From contig NZ_CP011770.1 of the NCBI RefSeq assembly GCF_001028705.1, forward strand, positions 2,483,501 to 2,547,500: a stretch of 64,000 nt of DNA, in the 5' to 3' direction. This stretch comes from Croceicoccus naphthovorans. GTDB taxonomy: Bacteria > Pseudomonadota > Alphaproteobacteria > Sphingomonadales > Sphingomonadaceae. Below, in pieces: positions 47,996 through 57,377 of this stretch. How positions within the stretch are numbered: position 1 is the stretch's first letter; every line of letters starts with the position of its first letter. Below the pieces are notes generated by a model. That model was not told the origin of the DNA, did not search any database, and was given only the letters and a program-made list of their open reading frames with translations. A program made the translations under genes and the position numbers.

Positions 47996-48496
47996 TTAAA
48001 TCCGGTAATAATCCGCCACGCGATCCAGCGCGAGACCCAGCACCAGCTTGCCGCTACGCGCGGGCCAGGCCAGCGCCTTTTCCGCGTCCGGCAAGCTCTC
48101 ACCATTGCAGGCGACCCGCCACAAGACATCGGAAAGGCCAGGACCGGCACGGTCCACCGCTTCATGGAAACGCCGCTTGGCCGCCAGTTGCCGTTCCGAC
48201 GGGGTCAGGTCGCGATCCGATGCGCTGCCCTTCACACGAACGACATCCCAGCGCATGGTGATCGACGGCGAAAGCTGCGCCCGTTCCCAATCCGCGCGCA
48301 ACCGTTCGCCCGCATCGAATTGCCGTTCCGAAAGGTGCCCGCGCGAATGGAGCCAGGCCAGCGGCGATTCGCGCAAGTTCACGGTGACGCTGCGCCCACG
48401 CTTTGGCGCGCCTCCCGCGTATTTGTCGGACGTACGGCGCGGACCCTCGCTGGTCAGTTCGCGGGTGACATAGTGCGCGCCTTCGGGGTTGGACAT
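47996..48496 (-). CDS. DUF6456 domain protein
   Basis: A 166-residue protein typical of sphingomonads: VNLRESPLAWLHSRGHLSE, QFDAGERLRADWERAQLSP, ITMRWDVVRV and a final LVLGLALDRVADYYRI. This is the DUF6456 pattern, often found in regulators with or without an N-terminal helix-turn-helix; here there is none visible. Function is unknown. It diverges from the XRE regulator gene across about 100 bp, which may hold a shared control region. Confidence 0.83.
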   Translation of the reverse strand: MSNPEGAHYVTRELTSEGPRRTSDKYAGGAPKRGRSVTVNLRESPLAWLHSRGHLSERQFDAGERLRADWERAQLSPSITMRWDVVRVKGSASDRDLTPSERQLAAKRRFHEAVDRAGPGLSDVLWRVACNGESLPDAEKALAWPARSGKLVLGLALDRVADYYRI

Positions 48497-48600
48497 AGGC
48501 TGTGCTCCCTCTGGATAAGATGAATGCCCACCTTGCCCTTGGTTCCATCCTGTAGGAAAATAACACCAGATAGGTTATTCGAATTTTTCGGAGCGCTCCC

Positions 48601-49173
48601 TTGATCAATCGTATCCGCGCCATCCGCAAGGACAAGGGCCTGACACTGGCCGACCTCGCTGCTGCATGCAGCCCTCCGACCACCGCGCAGACGATCGGGC
48701 GGCTGGAAACCGGGATGCGGACGCTGTCGATAGACTGGCTGAACCGGATCGCGATTGCTCTTGGGGTAGAACCAGAGGATTTGCTGACCAGCGAAGCCAA
48801 GGCAAAACCTATGGTCGTGGCGAAGCTCGGACCGGACGGGCCAGAGGCACTGAGCAAGCCGCGCGAGGCGGTTCCGCCCGATGTCTTGTTGGGTGAGCCG
48901 GTATTGGGCGTTCTGGAAATCGAAACCGCGCAGGGCGAATACCGCAATGGCGACCGCATCTGGCTGCGCGAAATCGCAGCGGATCAGACCCAGCTGGCGA
49001 TCAATCGCGACGTGCTCGTCCCCCGCCCGGGCGGGCGGTTCGCATTCGGGCGACTGATCGACCGCAGCGACGAATTCGTCGCGATCCTGCCGACCGGTGC
49101 GGGTCAGCGTCAGCTGGTCGTGCGCGACCCGGCGTGGGTCGCGACGGCCGTCATGCTGGTGCGGATGCTCTAG
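48601..49173 (+). CDS. XRE-family transcriptional regulator with S24-like C-terminus
   Basis: A 190-residue protein. Residues 1-62 are a helix-turn-helix of the XRE type (INRIRAIRKDKGLTLADLAA, then TAQTIGRLETGMRTLSIDWL and ALGVEPEDLL). The C-terminal domain (ETAQGEYRNGDRIWLREI, then RFAFGRLIDR) looks like the S24/LexA-like beta fold but shows no clear catalytic Ser-Lys pair. It starts with TTG at 48601 after GGAGCG; no ATG suits the family N-terminus. Its target is unknown. Confidence 0.8.
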   Translation: MINRIRAIRKDKGLTLADLAAACSPPTTAQTIGRLETGMRTLSIDWLNRIAIALGVEPEDLLTSEAKAKPMVVAKLGPDGPEALSKPREAVPPDVLLGEPVLGVLEIETAQGEYRNGDRIWLREIAADQTQLAINRDVLVPRPGGRFAFGRLIDRSDEFVAILPTGAGQRQLVVRDPAWVATAVMLVRML

Positions 49174-49307
49174 ACCTTTTCAGCCTCGACCATCTTGCGC
49201 AGCACCGCGATGCGCTGGCGCTTGTCTTCGTGGTTACGCTCCGGATGGTCGCGCATTTCGGCCAGCAGGTTCTTCAACTCTGCTTCGTAGCGATTGTCAT
49301 GTGCCAT
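49170..49307 (-). CDS. Small 45-residue helical protein
   Basis: MAHDNRYEAELKNLLAEMRD followed by a charged helical tail (KRQRIAVLRKMVEAEKV). It is preceded by a strong AGGAGG site six bases from the ATG, which makes it credible despite its size. The stop overlaps the stop of the XRE gene (convergent, 4 bp). No function is known to me. Antiparallel helices or dimerisation are likely from composition. Confidence 0.65.
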   Translation of the reverse strand: MAHDNRYEAELKNLLAEMRDHPERNHEDKRQRIAVLRKMVEAEKV

Positions 49308-49388
49308 GTCGGCCTCCTCTCTTGAGAGACCAAGCATAGCACATTCCGCGCGCAATTCCGAAACCGCCCGACGCGCGGGCGGCTCGGC

Positions 49389-50372
49389 TCAGACCTCGCC
49401 GCGGGCGACCTTTTCCTGCTTGTCGGCAACCGACTCGCTGGGCACGAAACTGTCCGAATTGACACGCAGCCAGATCAGGATCGGCGCGGCCATGTAGATC
49501 GACGAATAGGTACCGACGAAGATACCAAACGCGATGGCAGCGGCGAACCCGAAGGTCGTGGCCGGACCGATGAACATCAGCGCAACCAGCACCATCAGGG
49601 TCGTCAACGACGTCATGATCGTGCGCGGCAACGTCTCGTTCACCGACAGGTCGAGCAGTTCTTCCATCGGCATCTTCCGGAACTTTTTCAGGTTCTCACG
49701 AATGCGGTCGTACACGACGATCGTGTCGTTCAAAGAGTAACCGATGATCGCCAGAATGGCCGCAACGATGTTGAGGTCGAACTCCATCTGGGTCAGTGCG
49801 AACAGGCCGAGCGTCAAAGACACGTCGTGGATCAGCGCGAACAGGGCGCCGACACCGAACTGCCATTCGAACCGCACCCAGATATAGATCGCGATGGCCA
49901 CCATCGCGGCGAGCAGCGCCAGCATCCCGGTTTCGAACAGTTCGCTCGACACCTTGCCCGATACCGAATCGACACCATCGATGCGGACGCCGGGATAGTT
50001 CGTTTCCATCTCGGTAACGATGGCGTTGGTCATGCGGTCGGCAAGGTCCTTGACCTGCGCCGAATCCTGCCCTTCGGGCAGCCGCATGCGGATCGACACC
50101 TCGTTCGGTTGGCCAAAACGCTGAATGATCGGCGCGCCATAGCCCAACCCGGCTATATCGTCGCGCAGGTCCGCGACCGGAGCCTCGGTGCTTTCGACGA
50201 AGGTCGCGCGGATCATCTGCCCGCCGACGAAGTCGACGCCGAGGTTCAGCCCGTTGGTCAGCACCGCACCCCAGCTGGCCGCCATCAGGACCAGCGAAAC
50301 GATGTAGAACGGCAGCCGCCAGCGCAGAAAGCGGATGTTGGTGTCGTCGGGGACGAGTTTCAGAAGTCTCAT
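49389..50372 (-). CDS. secF: Protein translocase subunit SecF
   Basis: A 327-residue membrane protein of the SecDF complex, which uses the proton gradient to help pull exported proteins from SecYEG. It has an N-terminal helix (LPFYIVSLVLMAASWGAVL), NLGVDFVGGQMI, a small periplasmic domain, and five more helices with FALIHDVSLTLG, GYSLNDTIVVYDRIREN and NETLPRTIMTS. The start MRLLKLVPDD is 19 codons into the longest frame. It is 10 bp downstream of secD. Confidence 0.96.
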   Translation of the reverse strand: MRLLKLVPDDTNIRFLRWRLPFYIVSLVLMAASWGAVLTNGLNLGVDFVGGQMIRATFVESTEAPVADLRDDIAGLGYGAPIIQRFGQPNEVSIRMRLPEGQDSAQVKDLADRMTNAIVTEMETNYPGVRIDGVDSVSGKVSSELFETGMLALLAAMVAIAIYIWVRFEWQFGVGALFALIHDVSLTLGLFALTQMEFDLNIVAAILAIIGYSLNDTIVVYDRIRENLKKFRKMPMEELLDLSVNETLPRTIMTSLTTLMVLVALMFIGPATTFGFAAAIAFGIFVGTYSSIYMAAPILIWLRVNSDSFVPSESVADKQEKVARGEV

Positions 50373-50382
50373 GCGTCCCTCC

Positions 50383-51984
50383 TCAAATGTGCAGGTCTGC
50401 GGGGCGGTGCTTGCGCAAGTACCCTGCAACCCACATGCGGGTCAGCGTCACGGCGGTGAAGACCGACGTTACGATACCGATGATAAGCACGATGGCGAAG
50501 CCGCGGATCGGGCCGGAGCCAAACAGGAACAGCAGTACGCCCGCGATAACGTTGGTGACGTTGGCGTCGATGATCGCACGCTGTGCCTCGCGATAGCCGA
50601 CCTCTACCGCCTGCACCACACGCCTGCCGCGTCGTCGTTCCTCGCGTATGCGTTCGTTGATCAGCACGTTGGCGTCGACCGCCGTACCGATGGTCAGCAC
50701 GAAGCCTGCGATGCCCGGCAAGGTCAGCGTCGTGCCCAGTGCAGCCATGATGCCAAGAATGATCAGGACGTTCAGCAGGATCGCGACATTCGCGTACATG
50801 CCAAAACGGCCATAAGTGGCGAACATGAAGGTCAGCACCGCCACACCGCCGATCAAAAGCGCCAGCACGCCCTTGCGGATCGAGTCCGCGCCAAGGTCTG
50901 GCCCGACGGTGCGCTCTTCCACGACCTGCAGATCAATCGGCAGAGCGCCCGACCGCAGCGAAATCGCCAGCGCATTGGCGCTATCGACCGTGAACCCGCC
51001 CGAAATCTGGGCCTGACCGCCAAGAATCGGCTCGTTGATGTTCGGTGCGGAAAGCACTTCGCCGTCGAGGACGATGGCAAATGGCTTGCCCACGTTCTGC
51101 GTGGTCAACGTCGCAAACTTGCGACCGCCTTCCTGGTTGAAGGTGATGTTGACGATGGGCGAACCATTCTGGTCGTATCCCTGCTGCGCATTGGTCAACT
51201 GGTCGCCCTGAATGCCGCCCAGTCGCTTGACGGCGATAGCGCCCTGCCCTCGACCGTCCTCTGCATAAGGCAGGATCTGGCTGCCCGGCGGGACGATGCC
51301 CTGTGCTATATCGCTCGGCAGCGCGGTCTGGTCGACCAGCTTGAATTCCAGCTTCGCGGTCTGGCCCAACAGAGCCTTCAGCTTTTGCGGATCGTCGAGG
51401 CCCGGCACCTGCACGACGATGCGGTCGTCGCCCGACCGGATGATCGTCGGTTCGCGCGTACCCAGTTCGTCAATACGGCGGCGCACGACGTCGGTTGCGG
51501 TGTCCATCGCGTTTTCGACCGCCTGATTCAATCCGGCATCGGTCGGCGAGACTTCGAATCGCTGCCCGTCGACGACGCGGATCGTCCAGTCACGCTGGCC
51601 GGTCAGGCCCACGCCTTCGGTCATCGGCAACAGCACTTCACGCGCGGCGTCGACCTGCGTTTCCTGCTGCACCATGAAGCTGAGGCGGCCATTCGCGGTC
51701 GAGATATCGCCGATCTCTATGGCAGGATCGGCTTCGCGCAGGGCGCGGCGCACATCCTCTTCCATCGCCTCCAGCCGCAGCTCGCGCACTTGCGCGGTTT
51801 CGGCCTCCAGCAGGATGTGACTGCCCCCGGCAAGGTCGAGGCCGAGGTTGATTTCAGGGTCGGGAAGCTGCGACGGCCAACTGCCGCCACCGGCCAGCAT
51901 GTTGATCGACGGCACCGCAAGCAGCACGCCGACCAGTGTGAGACCCCAAAGCCAGATGCGCTTCCAGCGCGGAAAATCGAGCAT
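50383..51984 (-). CDS. secD: Protein translocase subunit SecD
   Basis: A 533-residue partner of SecF. The first helix starts LDFPRWKRIWLWGLTLVGVL. A large periplasmic region follows with GLDLAGGSHILLE, RIDELGTREPTI and VQVPGLDDPQKLKALLGQTA. The conserved membrane half has GFVLTIGTAVDANVLINERIREE. Length is in the usual range without frame breaks. It sits in the order yajC-secD-secF with 8- and 10-bp gaps, one operon. Confidence 0.97.
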   Translation of the reverse strand: MLDFPRWKRIWLWGLTLVGVLLAVPSINMLAGGGSWPSQLPDPEINLGLDLAGGSHILLEAETAQVRELRLEAMEEDVRRALREADPAIEIGDISTANGRLSFMVQQETQVDAAREVLLPMTEGVGLTGQRDWTIRVVDGQRFEVSPTDAGLNQAVENAMDTATDVVRRRIDELGTREPTIIRSGDDRIVVQVPGLDDPQKLKALLGQTAKLEFKLVDQTALPSDIAQGIVPPGSQILPYAEDGRGQGAIAVKRLGGIQGDQLTNAQQGYDQNGSPIVNITFNQEGGRKFATLTTQNVGKPFAIVLDGEVLSAPNINEPILGGQAQISGGFTVDSANALAISLRSGALPIDLQVVEERTVGPDLGADSIRKGVLALLIGGVAVLTFMFATYGRFGMYANVAILLNVLIILGIMAALGTTLTLPGIAGFVLTIGTAVDANVLINERIREERRRGRRVVQAVEVGYREAQRAIIDANVTNVIAGVLLFLFGSGPIRGFAIVLIIGIVTSVFTAVTLTRMWVAGYLRKHRPADLHI

Positions 51985-51992
51985 CGTCGCGA

Positions 51993-52325
51993 TCAGTCGT
52001 TGGCAGGCGCGCTGTCGCCCGGGGGAATGATGTCGCCGATGGTGGAGCGCACGGCCTTCACCTTCACGCCCTGACCCAGATCGATGTCCGCGTAGCTATC
52101 GTCCAACCGCACGATCTTGCCGACAAGACCGCCTGCGGTCACAACGCGATCGCCCTTTTTCAGGCCCGCGATCTTGGCCTGGTGCTCCTTGTGCCGACGC
52201 ATCTGCGGGCGGAACACGAGGAACCAGAAAATGACGCCCATGGCGAGGAGCGGCAGGATCTGAACCCATCCGGGAGGGCCGCCTGCGGGGGCAGCGGCGG
52301 CGAGAACGAGCAGGTTGCTGGACAT
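51993..52325 (-). CDS. yajC: Preprotein translocase subunit YajC
   Basis: A 110-residue protein with one N-terminal transmembrane helix (GWVQILPLLAMGVIFWFLVF) followed by the family motif RPQMRRHKEHQAKIAGLKKGDRVVTAGGLVGKI, the typical YajC cytoplasmic beta domain. YajC binds SecDF. It is first in the yajC-secD-secF operon, about 210 bp downstream of the tRNA-Pro gene on the same strand. Confidence 0.96.
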   Translation of the reverse strand: MSSNLLVLAAAAPAGGPPGWVQILPLLAMGVIFWFLVFRPQMRRHKEHQAKIAGLKKGDRVVTAGGLVGKIVRLDDSYADIDLGQGVKVKAVRSTIGDIIPPGDSAPAND

Positions 52326-52536
52326 GATTGGCCTTCGAACTGTGGTGACGGCTTCAATAGGACCGAAAACCCACGGATCAAGCCACGGGAATTCAGGCCC
52401 CGCGCGCTAGCAGCAATGTCGGAGGGTGGCAATCCGGGGGTGACTGTCGCAGTCGCCAGGCAGAGCGGAGTGGCTAGGCCCCGCATCGATAGCGAACCGC
52501 TGAATCGCTTTTGCGCGAAATGATGGCTGAAAAGAC

Positions 52537-52613
52537 TGGTCGGGACGAGAGGATTCGAACCTCCGACCCCCACACCCCCAGTGTGATGCGCTACCAGGCT
52601 GCGCTACGTCCCG
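52537..52613 (-). tRNA. tRNA-Pro (GGG anticodon)
   Basis: A 77-base tRNA on the minus strand: CGGGACGTAGCGCAGCCTGG start, anticodon loop ACTGGGGGT with GGG, T-loop GGTTCGAATCC and acceptor strand CGTCCCG pairing with CGGGACG, then A and an encoded CCA. It reads CCC and CCU proline codons in principle, CCC best. Confidence 0.96.
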
Positions 52614-52781
52614 ACCGGAGGGCGCCCTATATGCGCGCCCTGTCGGCAATGCAAGCGCTGCAAAGGCAATCGCGGTCCCTTCTGTTTTTTCGCCCTGCCG
52701 TTCATCGAACATGCATCTGGTATTTCACAGATTTGCCGCCAAACCGTGCAATAGCTGCGTCAGAATGTTGGGAGATGACGA

Positions 52782-54308
52782 GTGGCAGGACTAAACGCGA
52801 GAACCTTCGCATTGGCGGGCGCAGCGCTTGCCATCACCGCTCCGGCCTTTGGGCAGAACGACCCGACGGGGCAGAGCCAGCAAGGCGACGTTTCAGTCAC
52901 GATCTACAACAACAATCAGGCGCTTGTGCAGGACGTTCGCCAGCTTTCGATCGCACAGGGCCGTAGCCGGATCGAGTTTCCAGACGTTTCCGCCCAGATC
53001 CGGCCCGAAACGCTCAGCTTCGTGGCCGACGGCACGACGATCATCGAACAGAACTTCGACTTCGACCTGCTGACCCCTGGCAAGTTGATGGAAAAGGCGG
53101 TGGGCGAGACGATCACCCTGATCCGCACCAACCCCGCCACCGGTGCGGAAACGCGTGAGCGGGCCAAGGTACTGTCGGTCGCGGGCGGCACGGTGGTGCA
53201 GATCGGCGACCGGATCGAAGTCTTGCGCGACGATGGCCTGCCGGTGCGCGCGGTGTTCGACAAGGTGCCAGACAATCTTCGCGCGCGCCCCACGCTGTCG
53301 GTAACGGTCGATTCGAACCGTTCGGGCCGTCGCCCGGTTTCCTTGCGCTATCTGACGCCGGGGCTTGGCTGGGCCGCCGATTATGTAGCGCTTTATGACG
53401 AGGCGCGCGGCACGGTCGACATGCAGGGCTGGGTCACGCTGACCAACAATACCGGCACTACCTTTCAGTCGGTGAAGACTATGCTGGTCGCGGGCAATCC
53501 GCAGAGCGAGCAGTCCGGCTACAACCGGCGCGGGCGCGGCTATGCGCCGCCCCCTCCCCCGCCGATGCGCGGAGATGTGGAGCGGATGGGCACCGAAAGT
53601 GCGGACCGTGAACGGCTGGGCGATTTCTATCTCTATCCGCTGGACGAACGCACCACGATCGCCAACGCGCAGACCAAGCAGGTCAGCTTCCTCGATGTGT
53701 CGGCGGTTCCGGCGAGCAAGGTCTATGCCCGCACCGTCGGCTGGTTGCAGAGCGATAGCGATCCGGTCAAGGCGTCGAGCGAGATCGCCTTCTCGTCCTC
53801 GCGCCAGGGCGGGTTGGGCGATGCGCTGCCCGCTGGCACCGTGCGCTTCTATCAACGCGACGCACGCGGCACACCGCAGTTCATCGGCGAGAACGCCATC
53901 GGCCACACCCCGATGGGCAGCCGCTTGTCTTTGCGCACAGGCGATGCCTTCGACGTGTCGGTGCAAGCGACCGTCGTGTCGCGCACCAAGATCGCGTCGG
54001 AGGAATACGAGCGATCCTCCAAATATCGCGTGATCACCGATGGGCGCGTTCGCACGGTCGAGGTGCAGGATGCCAAGGAATTCTACCGCACCACGATGCG
54101 CTATCACTTCACCAATGCGCGCGCCGTTCCGGTAACGGTGGACCTGACGCAATCGGGGCTCGATCGCGGCTGGTGGAGCCACGATTTCCGCGTGGTTAGC
54201 GAGGGGATCAAGGGCGAGCAACTTGATCTGAACCGCCGCCAGTGGTCGGTTTCGGTCCCCGCGAACGGCGAATACGACCTGACCGTCGTTTACGAGACGC
54301 GTTACTGA
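52782..54308 (+). CDS. DUF4139 domain exported protein (first of a tandem pair)
   Basis: A 508-residue protein with a signal peptide ([17 protein letters not shown]). DUF4139 features follow: [20 protein letters not shown] at the start of the mature part, [19 protein letters not shown], and [31 protein letters not shown] and QKQV-type strands in the C-terminal half. A Pro-rich insert (PPPPPPM) is at about residue 258. The start is GTG at 52782. Function unknown. The next gene, 12 bp on, is a paralogue, so this is likely a co-expressed pair. Confidence 0.87.
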   Translation: MAGLNARTFALAGAALAITAPAFGQNDPTGQSQQGDVSVTIYNNNQALVQDVRQLSIAQGRSRIEFPDVSAQIRPETLSFVADGTTIIEQNFDFDLLTPGKLMEKAVGETITLIRTNPATGAETRERAKVLSVAGGTVVQIGDRIEVLRDDGLPVRAVFDKVPDNLRARPTLSVTVDSNRSGRRPVSLRYLTPGLGWAADYVALYDEARGTVDMQGWVTLTNNTGTTFQSVKTMLVAGNPQSEQSGYNRRGRGYAPPPPPPMRGDVERMGTESADRERLGDFYLYPLDERTTIANAQTKQVSFLDVSAVPASKVYARTVGWLQSDSDPVKASSEIAFSSSRQGGLGDALPAGTVRFYQRDARGTPQFIGENAIGHTPMGSRLSLRTGDAFDVSVQATVVSRTKIASEEYERSSKYRVITDGRVRTVEVQDAKEFYRTTMRYHFTNARAVPVTVDLTQSGLDRGWWSHDFRVVSEGIKGEQLDLNRRQWSVSVPANGEYDLTVVYETRY

Positions 54309-54320
54309 GGGGGCGGGTCG

Positions 54321-55937
54321 ATGCGGCCCTTTCCCCTGATCGCCGCCATCCTGTTGACCGGGGTGGCGATCACGCCGGCGCAGGCGCGCACGGTGGTCGA
54401 GGCTTCGGCCCCGCAGGACTTGTCCGTCACCGTTTATCGCGATCCGAACCGCAACGAAGGGGCGATGAATGTGCGTTGGCTCAACGGCTTTGCGCTCATT
54501 TCCGAAACGCGCACCGTCACGCTGCCCCCGGGCGAAAGCACGATCCGTTTCGACGGCGTGGCGGAAAGCATGGTCGCGGTTTCGGCCATCGTCACCGGCC
54601 TGCCCGGCGGCACGATCGAGAAGAACCGCAATGCCGAAATACTCTCACCCGCCTCGCTGGTGGACGGCACGTTGGGCAACCGCGTCACCATCACTCGCAC
54701 CAACCCGGCGACCGGAACGGAAGTGAGCGAAAGCGCCGTCGTCCGCACCCGCGCCGACGGCGGCCTCGTGCTGCAAACACGGGAGGGATACGAAGCGGTG
54801 CGCTGTGCCGGAATCCCCGAGCGGCTGACCTTCGATCGGGTGCCCACTGGCTTGTCGCCCAACCCGGTCTATACCGTCGATACCCGTAGCGATGCGGGCG
54901 GAACGCATACCGTTACCCTGACCTACCTTGCATGGGGTTTCGACTGGAGCGCGCACTACATTGCAACGCTGGCCGAGCCGGAGGGCCGCAAGCGCAGGCT
55001 GGACCTGAAGGCGTGGCTGACCGTGGCGAACAGCAACGGACAGACGTTTGAGAACGCCGAACTGCTGGCCGTCGCGGGCAAGCTGGAAGTGCAGACGAAC
55101 TATCGCAGCGAGGCGCAACCCCCGCGCGGAGAGCCGCTGCGGATCACATGCTATCCGCTGGGCAGCACGTCGGCGGGCATCGACATCCCACCGCCCCCAC
55201 CGCCGCCCGCGCCCCCACCGATGGCGATGGCGGACGCGATTGTCGTGACCGGGATGCGCAAGATGGAGATGGCTGCCGCCCCGGTTTCCATGGTTGCCGA
55301 CGAGATGCTGGAGGCCAGCGAAGAAGGCCTCGGCGACCTGAAACTCTATCGGGTGCCGGTTTCGGTCGACGTCGCGGCACAATCGCAAAAGCAGGTGGCC
55401 TTCCTGTCGCTGGGCAACGTCGAAGGGCATGTCGTCCACCGCGTTTCCTGCCAGCCGGGCGAGTTCGGAGAGCGGCTGGCAGATGCCGTCCTGCGCACCG
55501 ACAATACCGAAGACCTCGGCCTTGGGCGCGCCCTGCCCGCTGGCGGCGTGACCGTGTTCGCACCCACCGCCTTTGGCCCTCTATTGCTGTCCGAAGATAC
55601 CATCGAAGACCGCGCCGTGGGGCAAGAAGTGGAGGTCGTGCTCTCTGCCCAAACACGCGTCAGTGCCGCGTGTTCGCTCAAAGGCGAAAAGATCGAAGAC
55701 GCGAACCTGAGCGACGGCAAGTGGCACACGCTGGAAGCGGACATCGCGAATGACACTGACGAAACCATCGAGATCGAGGTCGGCCTTGGCCCCGCCGCGC
55801 GGTGGCAAGTGCGCAAATCCTCTACCAAGGTTGCCTTTCAGAACGGCACGCAAGTGCTGCGCCAGCGGATCGCGGCGGGCGGCAGCAAGACGCTGCGCTG
55901 GCAGGTCCGCTACGCCCCCAAGGCCCCGGCGGAATAG
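54321..55937 (+). CDS. DUF4139 domain exported protein with embedded IVVTG motif
   Basis: A 538-residue paralogue of the preceding protein, with a signal peptide (LIAAILLTGVAITPAQA) and the same layout: SVTVYRDPNRNEGAMNVRWL, STIRFDGVAESMVAVSA, TYLAWGFDWSAHYIATLAE. After a poly-Pro stretch at about residue 290 it has ADAIVVTGMRKMEMAAAPVS. This resembles the plug start of sphingomonad TonB-dependent receptors (IVVTG followed by a V-P/A-V-S pattern). The rest returns to DUF4139. The insert may be a linker or a TonB-contacting segment. Operon with the upstream DUF4139 gene. Confidence 0.85.
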   Translation: MRPFPLIAAILLTGVAITPAQARTVVEASAPQDLSVTVYRDPNRNEGAMNVRWLNGFALISETRTVTLPPGESTIRFDGVAESMVAVSAIVTGLPGGTIEKNRNAEILSPASLVDGTLGNRVTITRTNPATGTEVSESAVVRTRADGGLVLQTREGYEAVRCAGIPERLTFDRVPTGLSPNPVYTVDTRSDAGGTHTVTLTYLAWGFDWSAHYIATLAEPEGRKRRLDLKAWLTVANSNGQTFENAELLAVAGKLEVQTNYRSEAQPPRGEPLRITCYPLGSTSAGIDIPPPPPPPAPPPMAMADAIVVTGMRKMEMAAAPVSMVADEMLEASEEGLGDLKLYRVPVSVDVAAQSQKQVAFLSLGNVEGHVVHRVSCQPGEFGERLADAVLRTDNTEDLGLGRALPAGGVTVFAPTAFGPLLLSEDTIEDRAVGQEVEVVLSAQTRVSAACSLKGEKIEDANLSDGKWHTLEADIANDTDETIEIEVGLGPAARWQVRKSSTKVAFQNGTQVLRQRIAAGGSKTLRWQVRYAPKAPAE

Positions 55938-56399
55938 CTATTCGATCGGCACGGCCCGCGATTTCTTGATCGATTCCAACACGACGATCGACTTTACGTC
56001 GCGCACGCCCGGGATACGGACCAGCGTCTTGAGCGTTATCTGGGAAAGATGTTCCATGTCGCGCGCCGTGACGTGAAGCAGATAATCCATCTCGCCCGTC
56101 ACGGCATGGCAGGCGATGACATAGGGATTGGCCTGAATTGCATTCTCGAACCGGTCGATGATGTCGTCGCTGTGCGCCTGTAGGTTGATGGTCAGGTAAG
56201 CATCGAGCGGAAAGCCCAGCTTCTTCGCATCGAGTAGCGGAGCATAGCCGGCGATCACGCCCTCTTCCTCCAGCTTTTTCAACCGGCGGCTGACGGGCGT
56301 GGCGGACAGCGAAACCCGCTCTGCAATGTCGGCCACGGTCATGCGGGCATCGTCCTGCAAGGCGGCAATGATCTTGCGGTCGAAAGGGTCGAGGGACAC
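55938..56399 (-). CDS. Lrp/AsnC family transcriptional regulator
   Basis: A 153-residue regulator: helix-turn-helix in DPFDRKIIAALQDDARMTVA and LSATPVSRRLKKLEEEGVI, then the ligand-binding RAM domain with GFPLDAYLTINLQ, AIQANPYVIACHAVTGEMDY and RIPGVRDVKSIVVLE. It starts with GTG at 56399, preceded by GAGGAG seven bases away; a longer frame to 56462 has no such site. It is divergent from phhA-hppD and very likely senses phenylalanine or tyrosine to control that operon. The role is inferred from gene order. Confidence 0.92.
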   Translation of the reverse strand: MSLDPFDRKIIAALQDDARMTVADIAERVSLSATPVSRRLKKLEEEGVIAGYAPLLDAKKLGFPLDAYLTINLQAHSDDIIDRFENAIQANPYVIACHAVTGEMDYLLHVTARDMEHLSQITLKTLVRIPGVRDVKSIVVLESIKKSRAVPIE

Positions 56400-56507
56400 G
56401 AAATCACTCCTCAAGTGTCTTATGTTAGTGATAATATGATCGGCAGGGTTCATCCTTTGCACGGATTAACACGATAATCGAGCGCAAACGATGATAACCA
56501 TCAACCG
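56400..56507. promoter_or_regulatory. Shared control region of the Lrp regulator and phhA
   Basis: This AT-richer 108-bp spacer between divergent genes has repeated short ATAAT/TTAGTGATAATATGATC-like stretches, as expected for Lrp/AsnC sites. I could not identify a convincing -35/-10 pair on either strand, so the call rests on position and composition. Confidence 0.4.
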
Positions 56508-57377
56508 ATGAAAAAGCCCGGCTCAGCCAATAGCGACAACGAATTGCGCGGCGATTACACCGCAGCGGGGCGCGACTATGTCGTGCCGCAGGACTGGGAC
56601 ACCTACACCCCCGAAATGCACGACCGCTGGCGGCGACTGCACCAGCGGCAGAGCGCCTTGGCCGAGAAGTACGCTTCACCCCAATTCCTCGAAGGACTGG
56701 GCAAGCTCGATTGCTCTTACGGCGTACCGCGCTTCGAATATGCGAACTTGGTGCTGGGCAACGCGACCGGCTGGCAACTGGTGGCAGTGCCGGGATTCAT
56801 TCCCGATGCGGTGTTCTTCGACCACCTCGCCAACCGCCGGTTCCCGGTTACCCGCTGGCTGCGCGAAGAGAGTGAGCTGGACTATCTGGTCGAGCCCGAC
56901 ATTTTTCACGACTTCTTCGGCCACGTCCCGATGTTGCTCGACCCGCATGTCGCCGATTTCCTTGCGCTTTATGGCAAGGCTGGGGAACGGGCAATGGAGA
57001 TGGACGCGCTGCCCATGCTGGCGCGCATCTACTGGTACACCATCGAATTCGGACTGATCGACACTAGGCACGGCTTGAAGGCATTTGGCGCGGGCATCGT
57101 TTCCAGCGCGGGAGAAACCGTATTTTCGGTCACCGACCCCGAAGTGCTGCGCCTGAATTTCGATCCCGTGCGGATCATGAACACCGCTTACAAGATCGAC
57201 GATTTCCAGGCGAACTACTTCGTTCTGGACAGCCTGAAACAACTGCTGAGCGAGCTGGTCTCGCTGGACTTCGGGCCGATCTACGAAACCTGGCGCGACA
57301 AGGCGCCGATTCCTGCCGGAACGCTGCGCGATGGCGAAAAACCGTGGCAGGGCCAGCTTGCAAGGAAAGAATCATGA
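56508..57377 (+). CDS. phhA: Phenylalanine 4-monooxygenase
   Basis: A 289-residue pterin-dependent enzyme that hydroxylates phenylalanine to tyrosine. The iron ligands are H134 and H139 in [10 protein letters not shown] and E180 in YWYTIEFGL, and [10 protein letters not shown] further on is also conserved. There is no regulatory domain, as in other bacterial forms. It overlaps hppD by ATGA at 57374-57377. The tetrahydropterin-recycling gene phhB is not in the window. Confidence 0.96.
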   Translation: MKKPGSANSDNELRGDYTAAGRDYVVPQDWDTYTPEMHDRWRRLHQRQSALAEKYASPQFLEGLGKLDCSYGVPRFEYANLVLGNATGWQLVAVPGFIPDAVFFDHLANRRFPVTRWLREESELDYLVEPDIFHDFFGHVPMLLDPHVADFLALYGKAGERAMEMDALPMLARIYWYTIEFGLIDTRHGLKAFGAGIVSSAGETVFSVTDPEVLRLNFDPVRIMNTAYKIDDFQANYFVLDSLKQLLSELVSLDFGPIYETWRDKAPIPAGTLRDGEKPWQGQLARKES

